From contig JALRIY010000032.1 in NCBI GenBank assembly GCA_023255285.1, positions 1-15,392 on the forward strand: a DNA stretch of 15,392 bases, read 5' to 3'. The notes beneath the pieces were generated by a model that saw nothing but the letters and a program-made list of their open reading frames with translations, ran no database searches and was not told the DNA's origin. Positions within the stretch are counted from its first letter, which is position 1, and each line of letters begins with the position of its first letter. Positions 1 through 6,539 of the stretch are shown here, in pieces. The DNA comes from Algoriphagus sp. Its GTDB lineage: Bacteria; Bacteroidota; Bacteroidia; Cytophagales; Cyclobacteriaceae. The position numbers and the translations under genes were made by a program.

Positions 1-1
1 A

Positions 2-703
2 CTTTTATTCGACGTAAGCTATGGCTGGATAGATTTGGCAGAGGCTCGTTTACAGATAAGTAAAAAACCAATTGTTGAAAATTCTCAAATACATTTTAAA
101 ATAGATGCCTTCGGACAAACAAAGGGAGCTGTCTCTCTCTTTGGAAGGGTAAATGACAATTGGGGTACGCACTTAAACACCCAGAGTCTTTTGCCACAAC
201 TTTCTTACCGCTACATTGAAGAGGGAAGGTACAGAAGGAACGAGAAAATCTACTTTGATCAAGTTCAAAAAAAAGCTACCCTGGAATTGTATGACCGGGA
301 AAACAAGCAGCTCAAGGAGGTGAAAGTTTTTTCCCTCCCCTCTTCGGTGCAAGACCTAGTGAGTGGCTTTTACTATTTAAGAACCCTGGAATTTGACAAG
401 CTGCGGAAGGGCCAAGAAATTTTGATTACCGGATTTTTTGATAAAGAAATATATAACCTAAAATTAATATTTGAAGGAATTGAGACCCTAGAAACCAGTT
501 TGGGCACCAAAGAAACCTACCTGTTTTCACCTCAAATCCCAAAAAATAGCTTATTCCGAGGAGAGTATCCCGTCAAGGTATGGATTACAAAAGATGCCCA
601 TAAAATCCCAGTAAAAATCAAAGCCAACTTATTTATTGGGTCTTTGAACATTGACATCACCACAGCAAAAGGACTAAAAAAACAACTCAAAAAAACAGAT
701 TAA
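2..703 (+). CDS. DUF3108 domain-containing protein (5' end outside window)
   Basis: This is the 3' part of a gene whose reading frame is open from base 2, so the start codon lies upstream of the window. The first visible residues read LLFDVSYGWIDLAEARLQIS, which resembles the opening strand of DUF3108 proteins (a YGxI..AEA..L pattern). Later parts also fit that family: an SGFYYLRTLEFD stretch in the middle, a GQEILITGFFDKEIYNLK strand, and a C-terminal VWITKDAHKIPVKIKANL segment. DUF3108 proteins are exported, mostly beta-strand proteins of unknown function, common in Bacteroidota and related in fold to lipoprotein carriers. No signal peptide can be seen because the N-terminus is missing. The gene ends in TAA, and no T-rich terminator hairpin is evident in the 136 bp before the next gene. 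Family assignment is fairly sure; the function is unknown. Confidence 0.8.
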   Translation, partial: LLFDVSYGWIDLAEARLQISKKPIVENSQIHFKIDAFGQTKGAVSLFGRVNDNWGTHLNTQSLLPQLSYRYIEEGRYRRNEKIYFDQVQKKATLELYDRENKQLKEVKVFSLPSSVQDLVSGFYYLRTLEFDKLRKGQEILITGFFDKEIYNLKLIFEGIETLETSLGTKETYLFSPQIPKNSLFRGEYPVKVWITKDAHKIPVKIKANLFIGSLNIDITTAKGLKKQLKKTD

Positions 704-839
704 CACTAACTTAACAATCCAACTAGAAAAGTGGCCTAATAGGGTCCAAACTGGGCCAGGAATCAAAGATGTAAATTAACATTTGGTTGGAAGCGGTAGA
801 TATTCATTAATTTTCAGAAAACATTTAGGAATTCTCCCC

Positions 840-1529
840 ATGGCAGACAAAAAGAAAATCAAAGTATTGGTCGTAGATGACGAACCAGACATTGTAGAAA
901 TCCTTAAATACAACCTGCAAAAAGAGGGATATGAAGTAGCAACTGCTGAAGACGGACACAAAGCTGTAAAAACTGCAATCAAGTTTCAGCCCGACGTCAT
1001 TTTGCTTGACATTATGATGCCCAACCAAGATGGCGTAGAAACTTGCCTTCAAATTCGGCAAATCCCAGAGTTAAAGCATGCGTTCATTATCTTTTTAACG
1101 GCTCGATTGGAAGAATATTCTGAAGTAGCCGCATTTGATGTAGGTGCTGACGATTACATTACCAAGCCGATCAAACCAAGAGCTTTGATGAGTCGAATAG
1201 CCGCTCTTTTTAGACGGGACTCCAAAAAAGAACAAGAAAAAGGTCAGATTTTAATTCGAGATTTGAACATAGATCGCAGCAGTTATACCATCAATAAGGG
1301 GGGCAAAACCATTACTCTTCCCAAAAAAGAGTTTGAACTCCTTTATTTCCTCGCCAATAATCCAAATGTGGTTTACAGCCGCGATGAACTACTTCACAAT
1401 ATTTGGGGATCAGACGTGTTTGTACTTGCACGAACAGTTGACGTACACATCCGAAAAGTGCGTGAAAAAATAGGGGACGAATACATTTCTACAGTAAAAG
1501 GAGTGGGCTATAAATTTGATCAAGGTTAA
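840..1529 (+). CDS. OmpR/PhoB-family response regulator
   Basis: This encodes a 229-aa two-component response regulator that would be phosphorylated by the adjacent kinase and bind DNA. The receiver domain (about residues 7-122) has the acidic pair D13/D14, phospho-acceptor D57 in VILLDIMMP, switch residue T87 and conserved K109 in DDYITKP. The C-terminal winged-helix domain (about 130-227) has the usual LPKKEFELLYFLA start, a recognition-helix region ending TVDVHIRKVREKIG, and the terminal VKGVGYKF wing. The ATG at 840 was chosen over in-frame upstream TTG codons because the protein then begins MADKKKIKVLVVDDE, the normal distance before the first strand. The stop is 1 bp before the kinase ATG, so the two are co-transcribed and probably translationally coupled. 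Similarity is closest to PhoB/PhoP-type regulators, but no pst or pho target genes are nearby, so the phosphate role is not established. Confidence 0.93.
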   Translation: MADKKKIKVLVVDDEPDIVEILKYNLQKEGYEVATAEDGHKAVKTAIKFQPDVILLDIMMPNQDGVETCLQIRQIPELKHAFIIFLTARLEEYSEVAAFDVGADDYITKPIKPRALMSRIAALFRRDSKKEQEKGQILIRDLNIDRSSYTINKGGKTITLPKKEFELLYFLANNPNVVYSRDELLHNIWGSDVFVLARTVDVHIRKVREKIGDEYISTVKGVGYKFDQG

Positions 1530-1530
1530 T

Positions 1531-2601
1531 ATGCCAACAGGGTCAAGGGGATTATCATTCATTTTATCACTTGCTATTTCTGGGTTAGTTGCAGCATTCC
1601 TGTTTCTAATCCCTACCTCCTCCCCCACAGTCTTATGGGCAGCTCTCTTACTTTCTTTTTCAATTTCATACCTATTAATCAGTATCACGCTTGAATTTTT
1701 AGTCTTTAAGGAAATTGGAAATATTTACAGTCTCTTGGAAAAAATTCAGAAAAGAGAGTTATCAGAATTTCAAGACAAATCCTTTAAGTCTACCCTATCT
1801 CCGCTAAAAAAAATCAATGCAGTCATTAACTCCTATGCACTTGCAAGACAGCGGGAAATTGAGACCTTACAAAAAAATGCAGAATTCAGAAGGGAATTTA
1901 TTGCAGATATCTCGCACGAGTTTAAAACACCCATTTTTGCTACACAAGGCTACATCCATACCTTGCTTGATGGAGCAATTGACGACAAGCAGGTTCGAAT
2001 GAAGTTCCTAAAGAAAGCTTCCAAAAGTCTAGATTCCTTGGATCATTTGGTTCATGACCTACTCACCCTCAATCAAATGGAAAGTGGGGTAATTAAATTT
2101 ACATTTTCCGAATTTGACCTATTAGAACTTGTACATGAGGTAATTGAAGAATTAGAGCACAAAGCTTCCAAAGCGGATGTTCAAATTGTGCTAGAAGCCG
2201 ATCACCAAAAATCCCACCTCACCATTGGTGATCGACAAAAAATTTATCGCGTTTGTCAAAATTTGATTTTCAATGCCATCAAATACAATCACGACGGAGG
2301 TGAAGTAAGGGTGTGCTTGAAATTGACAAAAAATCAAATCCAGGTAGATATCAAAGACAATGGGCCTGGGATACCTCCAGAAGATTTGAAAAGGATTTTT
2401 GAACGGTTTTACCGTGTCGAAAAAAGTAGGTCAAAAGGCAAAGGTGGTACAGGTTTAGGCTTAGCCATTGTCAAACATATTTTGGAAGGCCACAAGAGTA
2501 AGATTTCTGTGAGTTCAACCCTAGGCAAAGGCTCTATCTTTAGTTTTGACCTACCTCTCGAGAAAGAGAAAAAAAAGGAAGAGCTTCTTCCACAAGCCTA
2601 G
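1531..2601 (+). CDS. PhoR-like sensor histidine kinase
   Basis: This 356-aa membrane histidine kinase is the likely partner of the preceding regulator. Two hydrophobic helices (about residues 8-28 and 33-58) are separated by only a few residues, so there is essentially no periplasmic sensor domain. A linker/HAMP-like coiled segment (about 59-118) leads to HisKA with the H box FIADISHEFKTPIF (phospho-acceptor H129). The HATPase domain shows the N box NLIFNAIKYN (N244, N248), G1 DNGPG (276-280), the F box FERFYRV, and the G2 loop GKGGTGLGL (303-311). The tail is Lys/Glu-rich. The start is taken as ATG 1531, 1 bp after the regulator stop; an in-frame TTG at 1516 would overlap the regulator. The domain order resembles PhoR without its PAS domain. 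The signal may be sensed within the membrane or through a partner protein, which is an inference. Confidence 0.92.
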   Translation: MPTGSRGLSFILSLAISGLVAAFLFLIPTSSPTVLWAALLLSFSISYLLISITLEFLVFKEIGNIYSLLEKIQKRELSEFQDKSFKSTLSPLKKINAVINSYALARQREIETLQKNAEFRREFIADISHEFKTPIFATQGYIHTLLDGAIDDKQVRMKFLKKASKSLDSLDHLVHDLLTLNQMESGVIKFTFSEFDLLELVHEVIEELEHKASKADVQIVLEADHQKSHLTIGDRQKIYRVCQNLIFNAIKYNHDGGEVRVCLKLTKNQIQVDIKDNGPGIPPEDLKRIFERFYRVEKSRSKGKGGTGLGLAIVKHILEGHKSKISVSSTLGKGSIFSFDLPLEKEKKKEELLPQA

Positions 2602-2668
2602 ACACCTTTGACTTAGCCTTCACCACTTATTTGGAATAAGGAATATAGGCCATTAGCGACAGGTTTCC

Positions 2669-2680
2669 TTGCGGATAATC
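2669..2680 (+). repeat. TTGCGGATAATC motif, single upstream copy
   Basis: This 12-bp motif is identical to the core of the right arm of the inverted-repeat element at 3497-3660. It lies between the kinase and pseudouridine synthase genes, just upstream of the promoter of the latter. Its flanks do not extend the match, so it is either a decayed end of a related element or a shared regulatory site. Confidence 0.5.
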
Positions 2681-2690
2681 TCCTACTTTT

Positions 2691-2720
2691 TTTGGAACCC
2701 AAGAAGATTGGCTAGCTTTG
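2691..2720 (+). promoter_or_regulatory. Bacteroidota-type promoter for the pseudouridine synthase gene
   Basis: A TTTG box (2691-2694) is followed after 18 bp by TAGCTTTG (2713-2720), a full match to the TAnnTTTG -7 consensus of the Bacteroidota primary sigma factor. Transcription would begin about 5-8 bp after it, leaving a leader of roughly 20 nt before the ATG at 2747. This placement excludes translation starts upstream of the promoter. Confidence 0.7.
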
Positions 2721-2746
2721 TGCGCTCCAAATGGGCACCCACCACC

Positions 2747-3457
2747 ATGAAAAAAATCACATTCGAAGACTTAATTCTCCTTGAAAACTCGGATTTCATG
2801 GTTATCAACAAGCCACCTTATTATTCTAGTTTGGACGATCGACACGAGGCCCAAAATATCTTGGACCTAGCAAAGGGCTATTGGGAAGATGCACAGCTTT
2901 GCCACCGTTTGGATAAAGAAACTTCAGGCTGCTTGGCAATTGCAAAGCATCCTGAAGCCTATCGACATTTAGCAATGCAGTTTGAAAATCGGCAAGTAGA
3001 GAAAATTTACCATGCGGTAGTAGAAGGAATTCATGATTTCAAAGAGGTGCTTGTAGACCGCAACTTAGCGGCGAATAACAAAGGAATCGCCAAAGTAAGT
3101 AAGGATGGAAAACCCGCTCAAACGCTGGTGAATACCTTGAAGACCTACTACGCACACACCTTAGTAGCCTGTAGCCCTATAACAGGCAGATTGCATCAGA
3201 TCCGGGTACATTTGGCTTACCTAAAGGCTCCAATCTGCGGAGATCCGCTTTATGGAGGTCGGCCTCTATTTCTATCTGCATTGAAACGTCGGTTTAACTT
3301 GAAAAAAGAAACGGAAGAGCTTCCGATAATGCAGCGGGTATCCCTTCATGCTTTTAGCCTACAATTTACCGGAATAAATAACCAAAAAATAACCGTCCAG
3401 GCACCCTATCCCAAAGATTTTCAAGTCCTACTCCAGCAGTTGGAAAAAAACAGGTAA
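2747..3457 (+). CDS. RluA-family RNA pseudouridine synthase
   Basis: This 236-aa enzyme converts specific uridines in rRNA or tRNA to pseudouridine. The catalytic motif HRLDKETSG (53-61) carries the essential aspartate D56. Other family landmarks are the N-terminal strand FMVINKPP, the Y/V region EKIYHAVVEG, the GRLHQIRVHL motif (147-156) and the GDPLYGG loop. There is no N-terminal S4 RNA-binding domain, so it is a short RluA/RluC/RluD-type protein; the exact target uridine cannot be told from sequence. The ATG at 2747 was selected because the promoter at 2691-2720 lies just upstream and residues encoded before it (a basic/aromatic stretch) do not look like this family. The gene appears to be a single transcription unit, separated by a long gap from rplM. 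Confidence 0.9.
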   Translation: MKKITFEDLILLENSDFMVINKPPYYSSLDDRHEAQNILDLAKGYWEDAQLCHRLDKETSGCLAIAKHPEAYRHLAMQFENRQVEKIYHAVVEGIHDFKEVLVDRNLAANNKGIAKVSKDGKPAQTLVNTLKTYYAHTLVACSPITGRLHQIRVHLAYLKAPICGDPLYGGRPLFLSALKRRFNLKKETEELPIMQRVSLHAFSLQFTGINNQKITVQAPYPKDFQVLLQQLEKNR

Positions 3458-3496
3458 TACAAGGATAACTACTTTTTGTGAGTTATAGGTTAAAAA

Positions 3497-3660
3497 TTCT
3501 GCTTATCCGCAATCTTACCAGTAGCTAAAAATTGATTGAATTACTGCGGATAATCGTAGACAGACCGCCGTATGCAGTCAGACCACAGACCACAGCTTAT
3601 TAAAATGAACTTCAAACCTTATTTTTCTTTGGTCACTGGTGTAATTGCGGATAATCAGAA
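3497..3660. repeat. MITE-like element with 26-bp imperfect terminal inverted repeats
   Basis: The stretch 3458-3796 has no gene. Within it, 3497-3522 and 3635-3660 are inverted copies of each other, matching at 22 of 26 positions by my count. Read outward on the right arm the pattern is ACTGGT, 3 variable bases, ATTGCGGATAA, one variable base, CAGAA. The 112-bp interior has a third, direct partial copy of the core (GCGGATAATC, 3546-3555) and a small CAGACC/CAGTCAGACCACAG repeat cluster at 3560-3597. A/T-rich runs flank both ends (TAAAAA left, AAAAAATAA right), too simple to prove a target duplication. The size, terminal repeats and lack of coding suggest a miniature inverted-repeat element, or a degenerate insertion-sequence remnant. 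The arms could also pair in RNA, with the left arm choosing between the inner copy (9-bp TTATCCGCA/TGCGGATAA) and the right arm. Confidence 0.5.
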
Positions 3661-3708
3661 AAAAAATAAGGTAAACCCATGAAAATTAGGAGTTAGGATT
3701 GCAAATAG

Positions 3709-3740
3709 TTTGCATAGAAAAATAAATGCTCCTATCTTTG
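3709..3740 (+). promoter_or_regulatory. Promoter of the rplM-rpsI-rpsB operon
   Basis: TTTG (3709-3712) and TATCTTTG (3733-3740) are separated by 20 bp and match the Bacteroidota TTTG / TAnnTTTG promoter pattern. The start would be near 3746, giving an A/T-rich leader of about 50 nt before the rplM start codon. I see no clear ribosomal-protein binding structure in that leader beyond a short CCC/GGGG hairpin at about 3745-3756. Confidence 0.75.
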
Positions 3741-3796
3741 TGTCCCTTTTTGGGGTCGATAATTAATTAATAAGCTAAAAATTAAACAGTTACAAA

Positions 3797-4240
3797 GTGG
3801 ATACTCTGAGCTATAAGACCATCTCAGCCAACAGCTCCACCGTAGAAAAGCAATGGGTGATTGTAGATGCCCATTCTGCGATTCTAGGACGCTTGGCTAG
3901 TGATGTTGCGAAAATCTTGAGAGGAAAGACGAAGCCTAGCTTCACTCCTAACGTAGATTGTGGTGACAATGTCATCGTAATCAACGCAGACAAGGTTCGA
4001 TTGACGGGTGACAAGTGGGACGCAAAAGTATATGTGCGTCATACTGGATACCCAGGTGGACAGCGAATCTCTACGCCTAGATTGTTGAAGCAGAAATCTT
4101 CAACTATCCTGATAGAGAAAGCTGTGAAAGGCATGTTGCCTAAAAACAGACTAGGAAGTAAGTTGTACGGCAACTTGTACGTATACGAAGGTGCAGAGCA
4201 TCCTCATGCGGCACAACAGCCAAAAGCCATCACTCTTTAA
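3797..4240 (+). CDS. rplM: 50S ribosomal protein L13
   Basis: This 147-aa protein is bL13/uL13, an early-assembly protein of the large subunit. Diagnostic segments are the AHSAILGRLASDVAKILRG strand-helix, FTPNVDCGDNVIVINADKV, the YVRHTGYPGG motif, and the C-terminal KGMLPKNRLG ... LYVYEGAEHPHAAQQP block. The protein is full length for Bacteroidota and opens (M)DTLSYKTISAN, typical of that group, which fixes the start at GTG 3797; no suitable ATG exists at this position. No Shine-Dalgarno site is visible, as usual in the phylum. It heads the ribosomal operon, 10 bp before rpsI, and is preceded by a good promoter at 3709-3740. Confidence 0.97.
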   Translation: MDTLSYKTISANSSTVEKQWVIVDAHSAILGRLASDVAKILRGKTKPSFTPNVDCGDNVIVINADKVRLTGDKWDAKVYVRHTGYPGGQRISTPRLLKQKSSTILIEKAVKGMLPKNRLGSKLYGNLYVYEGAEHPHAAQQPKAITL

Positions 4241-4250
4241 TTGCTGACGC

Positions 4251-4637
4251 ATGGACACAATCAATACAATCGGTAGAAGAAAAACTTCAGTAGCCCGAAT
4301 ATACATGACGCCAGGGAACGGTAAAATTACCGTTAACAATAAATCAATTGAAGTGTATTTTCCATTTGAGCTACACCAAATTGTAGTGAAGCAGCCATTG
4401 ACTCTTGTTGGGGTTGAAGGAAGTTATGACTTACAAATCAATGTAGACGGTGGTGGTATCAAGGGACAGGCAGAAGCTGCCCGTATGGCTATCTCTAGAG
4501 CTTTGTGTGAAGCAGATGAGACACATAGACCTCCATTGAAAAAAGAAGGTTTCTTAACCCGTGATCCAAGAATGGTAGAACGTAAGAAGCCAGGACGTAG
4601 AAAAGCAAGAAGAAGATTCCAGTTCTCTAAGCGTTAA
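4251..4637 (+). CDS. rpsI: 30S ribosomal protein S9
   Basis: This 128-aa protein is uS9, whose basic C-terminal tail reaches the P-site tRNA in the small subunit. It opens with INTIGRRKTSVARIYM, contains the NVDGGGIKGQAEAARMAISRAL core and ends in the characteristic KKPGRRKARRRFQFSKR tail with terminal Lys-Arg. Length and termini are complete. The ATG lies 10 bp after the rplM stop and 38 bp precede rpsB, so it is an internal gene of the operon. The L13-S9 pairing is almost universal in bacteria. Confidence 0.98.
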   Translation: MDTINTIGRRKTSVARIYMTPGNGKITVNNKSIEVYFPFELHQIVVKQPLTLVGVEGSYDLQINVDGGGIKGQAEAARMAISRALCEADETHRPPLKKEGFLTRDPRMVERKKPGRRKARRRFQFSKR

Positions 4638-4675
4638 TAGGAACTCTCTTCACATCATAGAAAACAATTTCATTC

Positions 4676-5437
4676 ATGTCAAAAATAGAATACAAAGACT
4701 TACTGGATGCTGGTGTTCACTTCGGACACTTGACGAGAAAGTGGGATCCAAGAATGTCTCCATATATCTTTATGGAGAAGAACGGTATCCATATTATCGA
4801 CCTCAACAAAACGCTTGCTTGCCTCGAAGAAGCATCCAACGCAATCAAGCAAATTGTACGTTCCGGCAAAAAAATCATGTTTGTCGCTACAAAAAAACAA
4901 GCCAAAGATTTAGTAGCTGCAGAAGCACAGCGTCTCAATATGCCTTACGTGACCGAAAGATGGTTGGGCGGTATGTTGACCAACTTCGCTACCATCCGAA
5001 AGTCACTAAAGAAAATGTCTTCTTTAGAGCGTTTGATGAAGGAAGATGCCTACAAAAACTTGGCTAAAAAAGAGCGCTTGATGGTTAGCCGCCAAAAAGA
5101 CAAATTGGAAGTAATCCTAGGCGGTATTGCTGACCTAAGCAGACTCCCTGCAGCACTATTTGTAGTAGATATCAAAAGAGAACACATTGCCATCGCTGAA
5201 GCACAAAAATTAGGAATTCCTGTTTTTGCTTTAGTGGATACCAACTCTAATCCAAACGAGGTGGACTTCCCAATACCAGCAAATGACGATGCATTCAAGT
5301 CCGTATCCCTTTTAGTAAAAGCATTTGGAGCAGCCATCGAAGAAGGCCTATCTGAGCGCAAAAAGGATAAAGACGATGCCAAACTTTCTGAAGAGGAAGA
5401 GGCTAAAAGAGCCGTGGACGCCGAAAAACAAGACTAA
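4676..5437 (+). CDS. rpsB: 30S ribosomal protein S2
   Basis: This 253-aa protein is uS2, which binds late to the 30S subunit at the head-body junction. It has the N-terminal DLLDAGVHFGHLTRKWDPRM motif, NGIHIIDLNKT, the helical coiled-coil insertion with TERWLGGMLTNFATIRKSL, and the C-terminal ALFVVDIKREHIAIAEA ... GIPVFALVDTNSNP domain. The charged tail (ERKKDKDDAKLSEEEEAKRA) is a common lineage extension. It is co-transcribed with rplM and rpsI. The stop is followed 21 bp later by a strong hairpin (5459-5497), so the tsf gene beyond may be expressed at a lower level or separately. Confidence 0.98.
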   Translation: MSKIEYKDLLDAGVHFGHLTRKWDPRMSPYIFMEKNGIHIIDLNKTLACLEEASNAIKQIVRSGKKIMFVATKKQAKDLVAAEAQRLNMPYVTERWLGGMLTNFATIRKSLKKMSSLERLMKEDAYKNLAKKERLMVSRQKDKLEVILGGIADLSRLPAALFVVDIKREHIAIAEAQKLGIPVFALVDTNSNPNEVDFPIPANDDAFKSVSLLVKAFGAAIEEGLSERKKDKDDAKLSEEEEAKRAVDAEKQD

Positions 5438-5458
5438 TCCACATTATGTATTACTAAT

Positions 5459-5497
5459 AAAAATTGAACATCCGGCGACAGTCGATGTTCAATTTTT
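5459..5497 (+). terminator. Intrinsic terminator-like hairpin between rpsB and tsf
   Basis: A perfect 14-bp stem (5459-5472 with 5484-5497) encloses an 11-nt loop. The upper stem is mixed (GAACATC/GATGTTC) and the base is A/T, giving a T-run on the plus strand and a matching T-run on the minus strand. It would terminate or attenuate transcription after rpsB. Confidence 0.7.
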
Positions 5498-5507
5498 GTT
5501 TTATCTC

Positions 5508-5557
5508 GGCGCTTGCGCCTCCCCAAAAGTACAACCGATACCCTTTTAGGGGGTATC
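5508..5557 (+). promoter_or_regulatory. Two hairpins in the leader of tsf
   Basis: GGCGCTTGCGCC (5508-5519) can form a 4-5 bp GC-only hairpin, and 5537-5543 (GATACCC) pairs perfectly with 5551-5557 (GGGTATC) around a 7-nt loop. They lie between the terminator-like hairpin and the tsf start, without a recognisable TAnnTTTG promoter. They may be leader structures controlling EF-Ts synthesis; the role is inferred only from position. Confidence 0.4.
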
Positions 5558-5590
5558 TGATCTATACGAACTATCTAAACGAAACTTACC

Positions 5591-6421
5591 ATGGCAATTA
5601 CTGCACAAGACGTAAACAAACTGAGACAAATGACCGGAGCAGGCATGATGGACTGCAAGAAAGCGCTTACCGAAGCCGATGGCGACTTTGAAAAGGCAGT
5701 GGACATCCTCAGAAAAAAAGGTCAGAAAGTATCTGCTTCCAGAGCTGACCGCGAAACAAAAGAAGGCCTTGTAGTCACTCGCTTGACCAATGGCAATGCA
5801 TCAGGTACCCTGATGTCCCTAACCTGTGAAACCGACTTTGTTGCTAAAAACGAAGGGTTTGGCGATTTCGCAAACTCCCTAATTGATTTGGCGGTAAGCA
5901 ATGGCTCCACTAGCTCCGCTGAATTACTTGCTTTAACTATGGATGGAATCACTGTAGCAGAAAAAATCATTGAAATGACTGGAAAAATTGGTGAGAAACT
6001 TGAAATCTCTCACTTTGAAGTAGTCAATGCCGATCAGGTAGTTTCTTATGTGCACTCTAACGGAAAGTTGGGTGTATTGGTAGGTCTTGTCAACACATCT
6101 GGAACAAATGTCGAGGAAGCTGGAAAAGACGTGGCTATGCAAATCGCTGCCATGAATCCTGTGGCCGTTGATAAAGATGGTGTAGATGCAACACTTATCG
6201 AAAGAGAAATTGAAATCGGTAAAGAGCAAGCAAGAGCTGAAGGAAAGCCTGAAGAAATGTTGGAGAAAATTGCACAGGGGAAACTTCAAAAGTTCTACAA
6301 GGAAAACACCTTGCTTAGTCAGCAGTTTGTGAAAGACAATTCCAAAACCATCACTCAGTACCTGGATGGTGTGAGCAAAGGCATGACTGTCAACGTATTT
6401 AAGCGTATCTCTATCGGTTAA
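5591..6421 (+). CDS. tsf: Translation elongation factor Ts
   Basis: This 276-aa guanine-nucleotide exchange factor releases GDP from EF-Tu. The N-terminal UBA-like domain (about 1-55) reads VNKLRQMTGAGMMDCKKAL, and the TDFVAKNEGF motif (81-90), which contacts the EF-Tu nucleotide site, is intact. Two core subdomains follow, including SYVHSNGKLGVLVGL and DVAMQIAAMNPVAV, and the C-terminal part contains LLSQQFVKDNSKTI. It is full length for the family. The ATG at 5591 gives the canonical MAITAQDVNKLR start. It lies 153 bp after rpsB, an unusually long gap that holds three hairpins, and it is closed by a strong terminator just downstream. Confidence 0.98.
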   Translation: MAITAQDVNKLRQMTGAGMMDCKKALTEADGDFEKAVDILRKKGQKVSASRADRETKEGLVVTRLTNGNASGTLMSLTCETDFVAKNEGFGDFANSLIDLAVSNGSTSSAELLALTMDGITVAEKIIEMTGKIGEKLEISHFEVVNADQVVSYVHSNGKLGVLVGLVNTSGTNVEEAGKDVAMQIAAMNPVAVDKDGVDATLIEREIEIGKEQARAEGKPEEMLEKIAQGKLQKFYKENTLLSQQFVKDNSKTITQYLDGVSKGMTVNVFKRISIG

Positions 6422-6444
6422 TCTCGATAGCGCTGCAGCGTTTC

Positions 6445-6478
6445 AAAGGCTGATTTCATGTAGAAATCAGCCTTTTTT
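6445..6478 (+). terminator. Rho-independent terminator of tsf
   Basis: A perfect 13-bp stem (6445-6457 with 6463-6475, core GGCTGATTTC) has a 5-nt loop and runs directly into a T6 tract. It ends the ribosomal/EF-Ts operon. Confidence 0.92.
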
Positions 6479-6488
6479 ATTCCCAAAA

Positions 6489-6522
6489 AAAGCCCGCTTG
6501 ACATAAGTTCAGAGCGGGCTTT
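6489..6522 (-). terminator. Rho-independent terminator of the minus-strand aminopeptidase gene
   Basis: AAAGCCCGCT (6489-6498) pairs with AGCGGGCTTT (6513-6522). On the minus strand the stem is followed by a T7 run (plus-strand A7 at 6485-6491), and it begins 18 bp after the aminopeptidase stop codon. Together with the tsf terminator it separates two convergent units. Confidence 0.88.
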
Positions 6523-6539
6523 CGTGTTTGGATTTAAAA

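Noticed and set aside
783..839. Extended N-terminus for the response regulator
   Set aside because: The extra 19 residues precede the usual receiver start; ATG 840 gives the standard MADKKKIKVLVVDDE beginning.
704..839. Promoter for the two-component genes
   Set aside because: The closest match (TAACATTTG near 777) has the wrong internal spacing for TAnnTTTG and no upstream TTTG at the right distance; I could not support a call.
2626..2640. CTTATT-TGG-AATAAG hairpin after the kinase gene as a terminator
   Set aside because: The stem is short and A/T-rich, the loop is 3 nt and no T-run follows; support is too weak.
2669..2746. Longer N-terminus for the pseudouridine synthase from TTG 2669
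   Set aside because: A full -33/-7 promoter lies inside this segment (2691-2720), so it would be upstream of the transcript start, and its residues do not resemble the family. ATG 2747 is preferred.
5050..5382. Antisense open frame opposite rpsB (and similar ones opposite tsf, rplM and the peptidase genes)
   Set aside because: These have no recognisable domains or start context and lie wholly opposite well-conserved genes; they are shadow frames.
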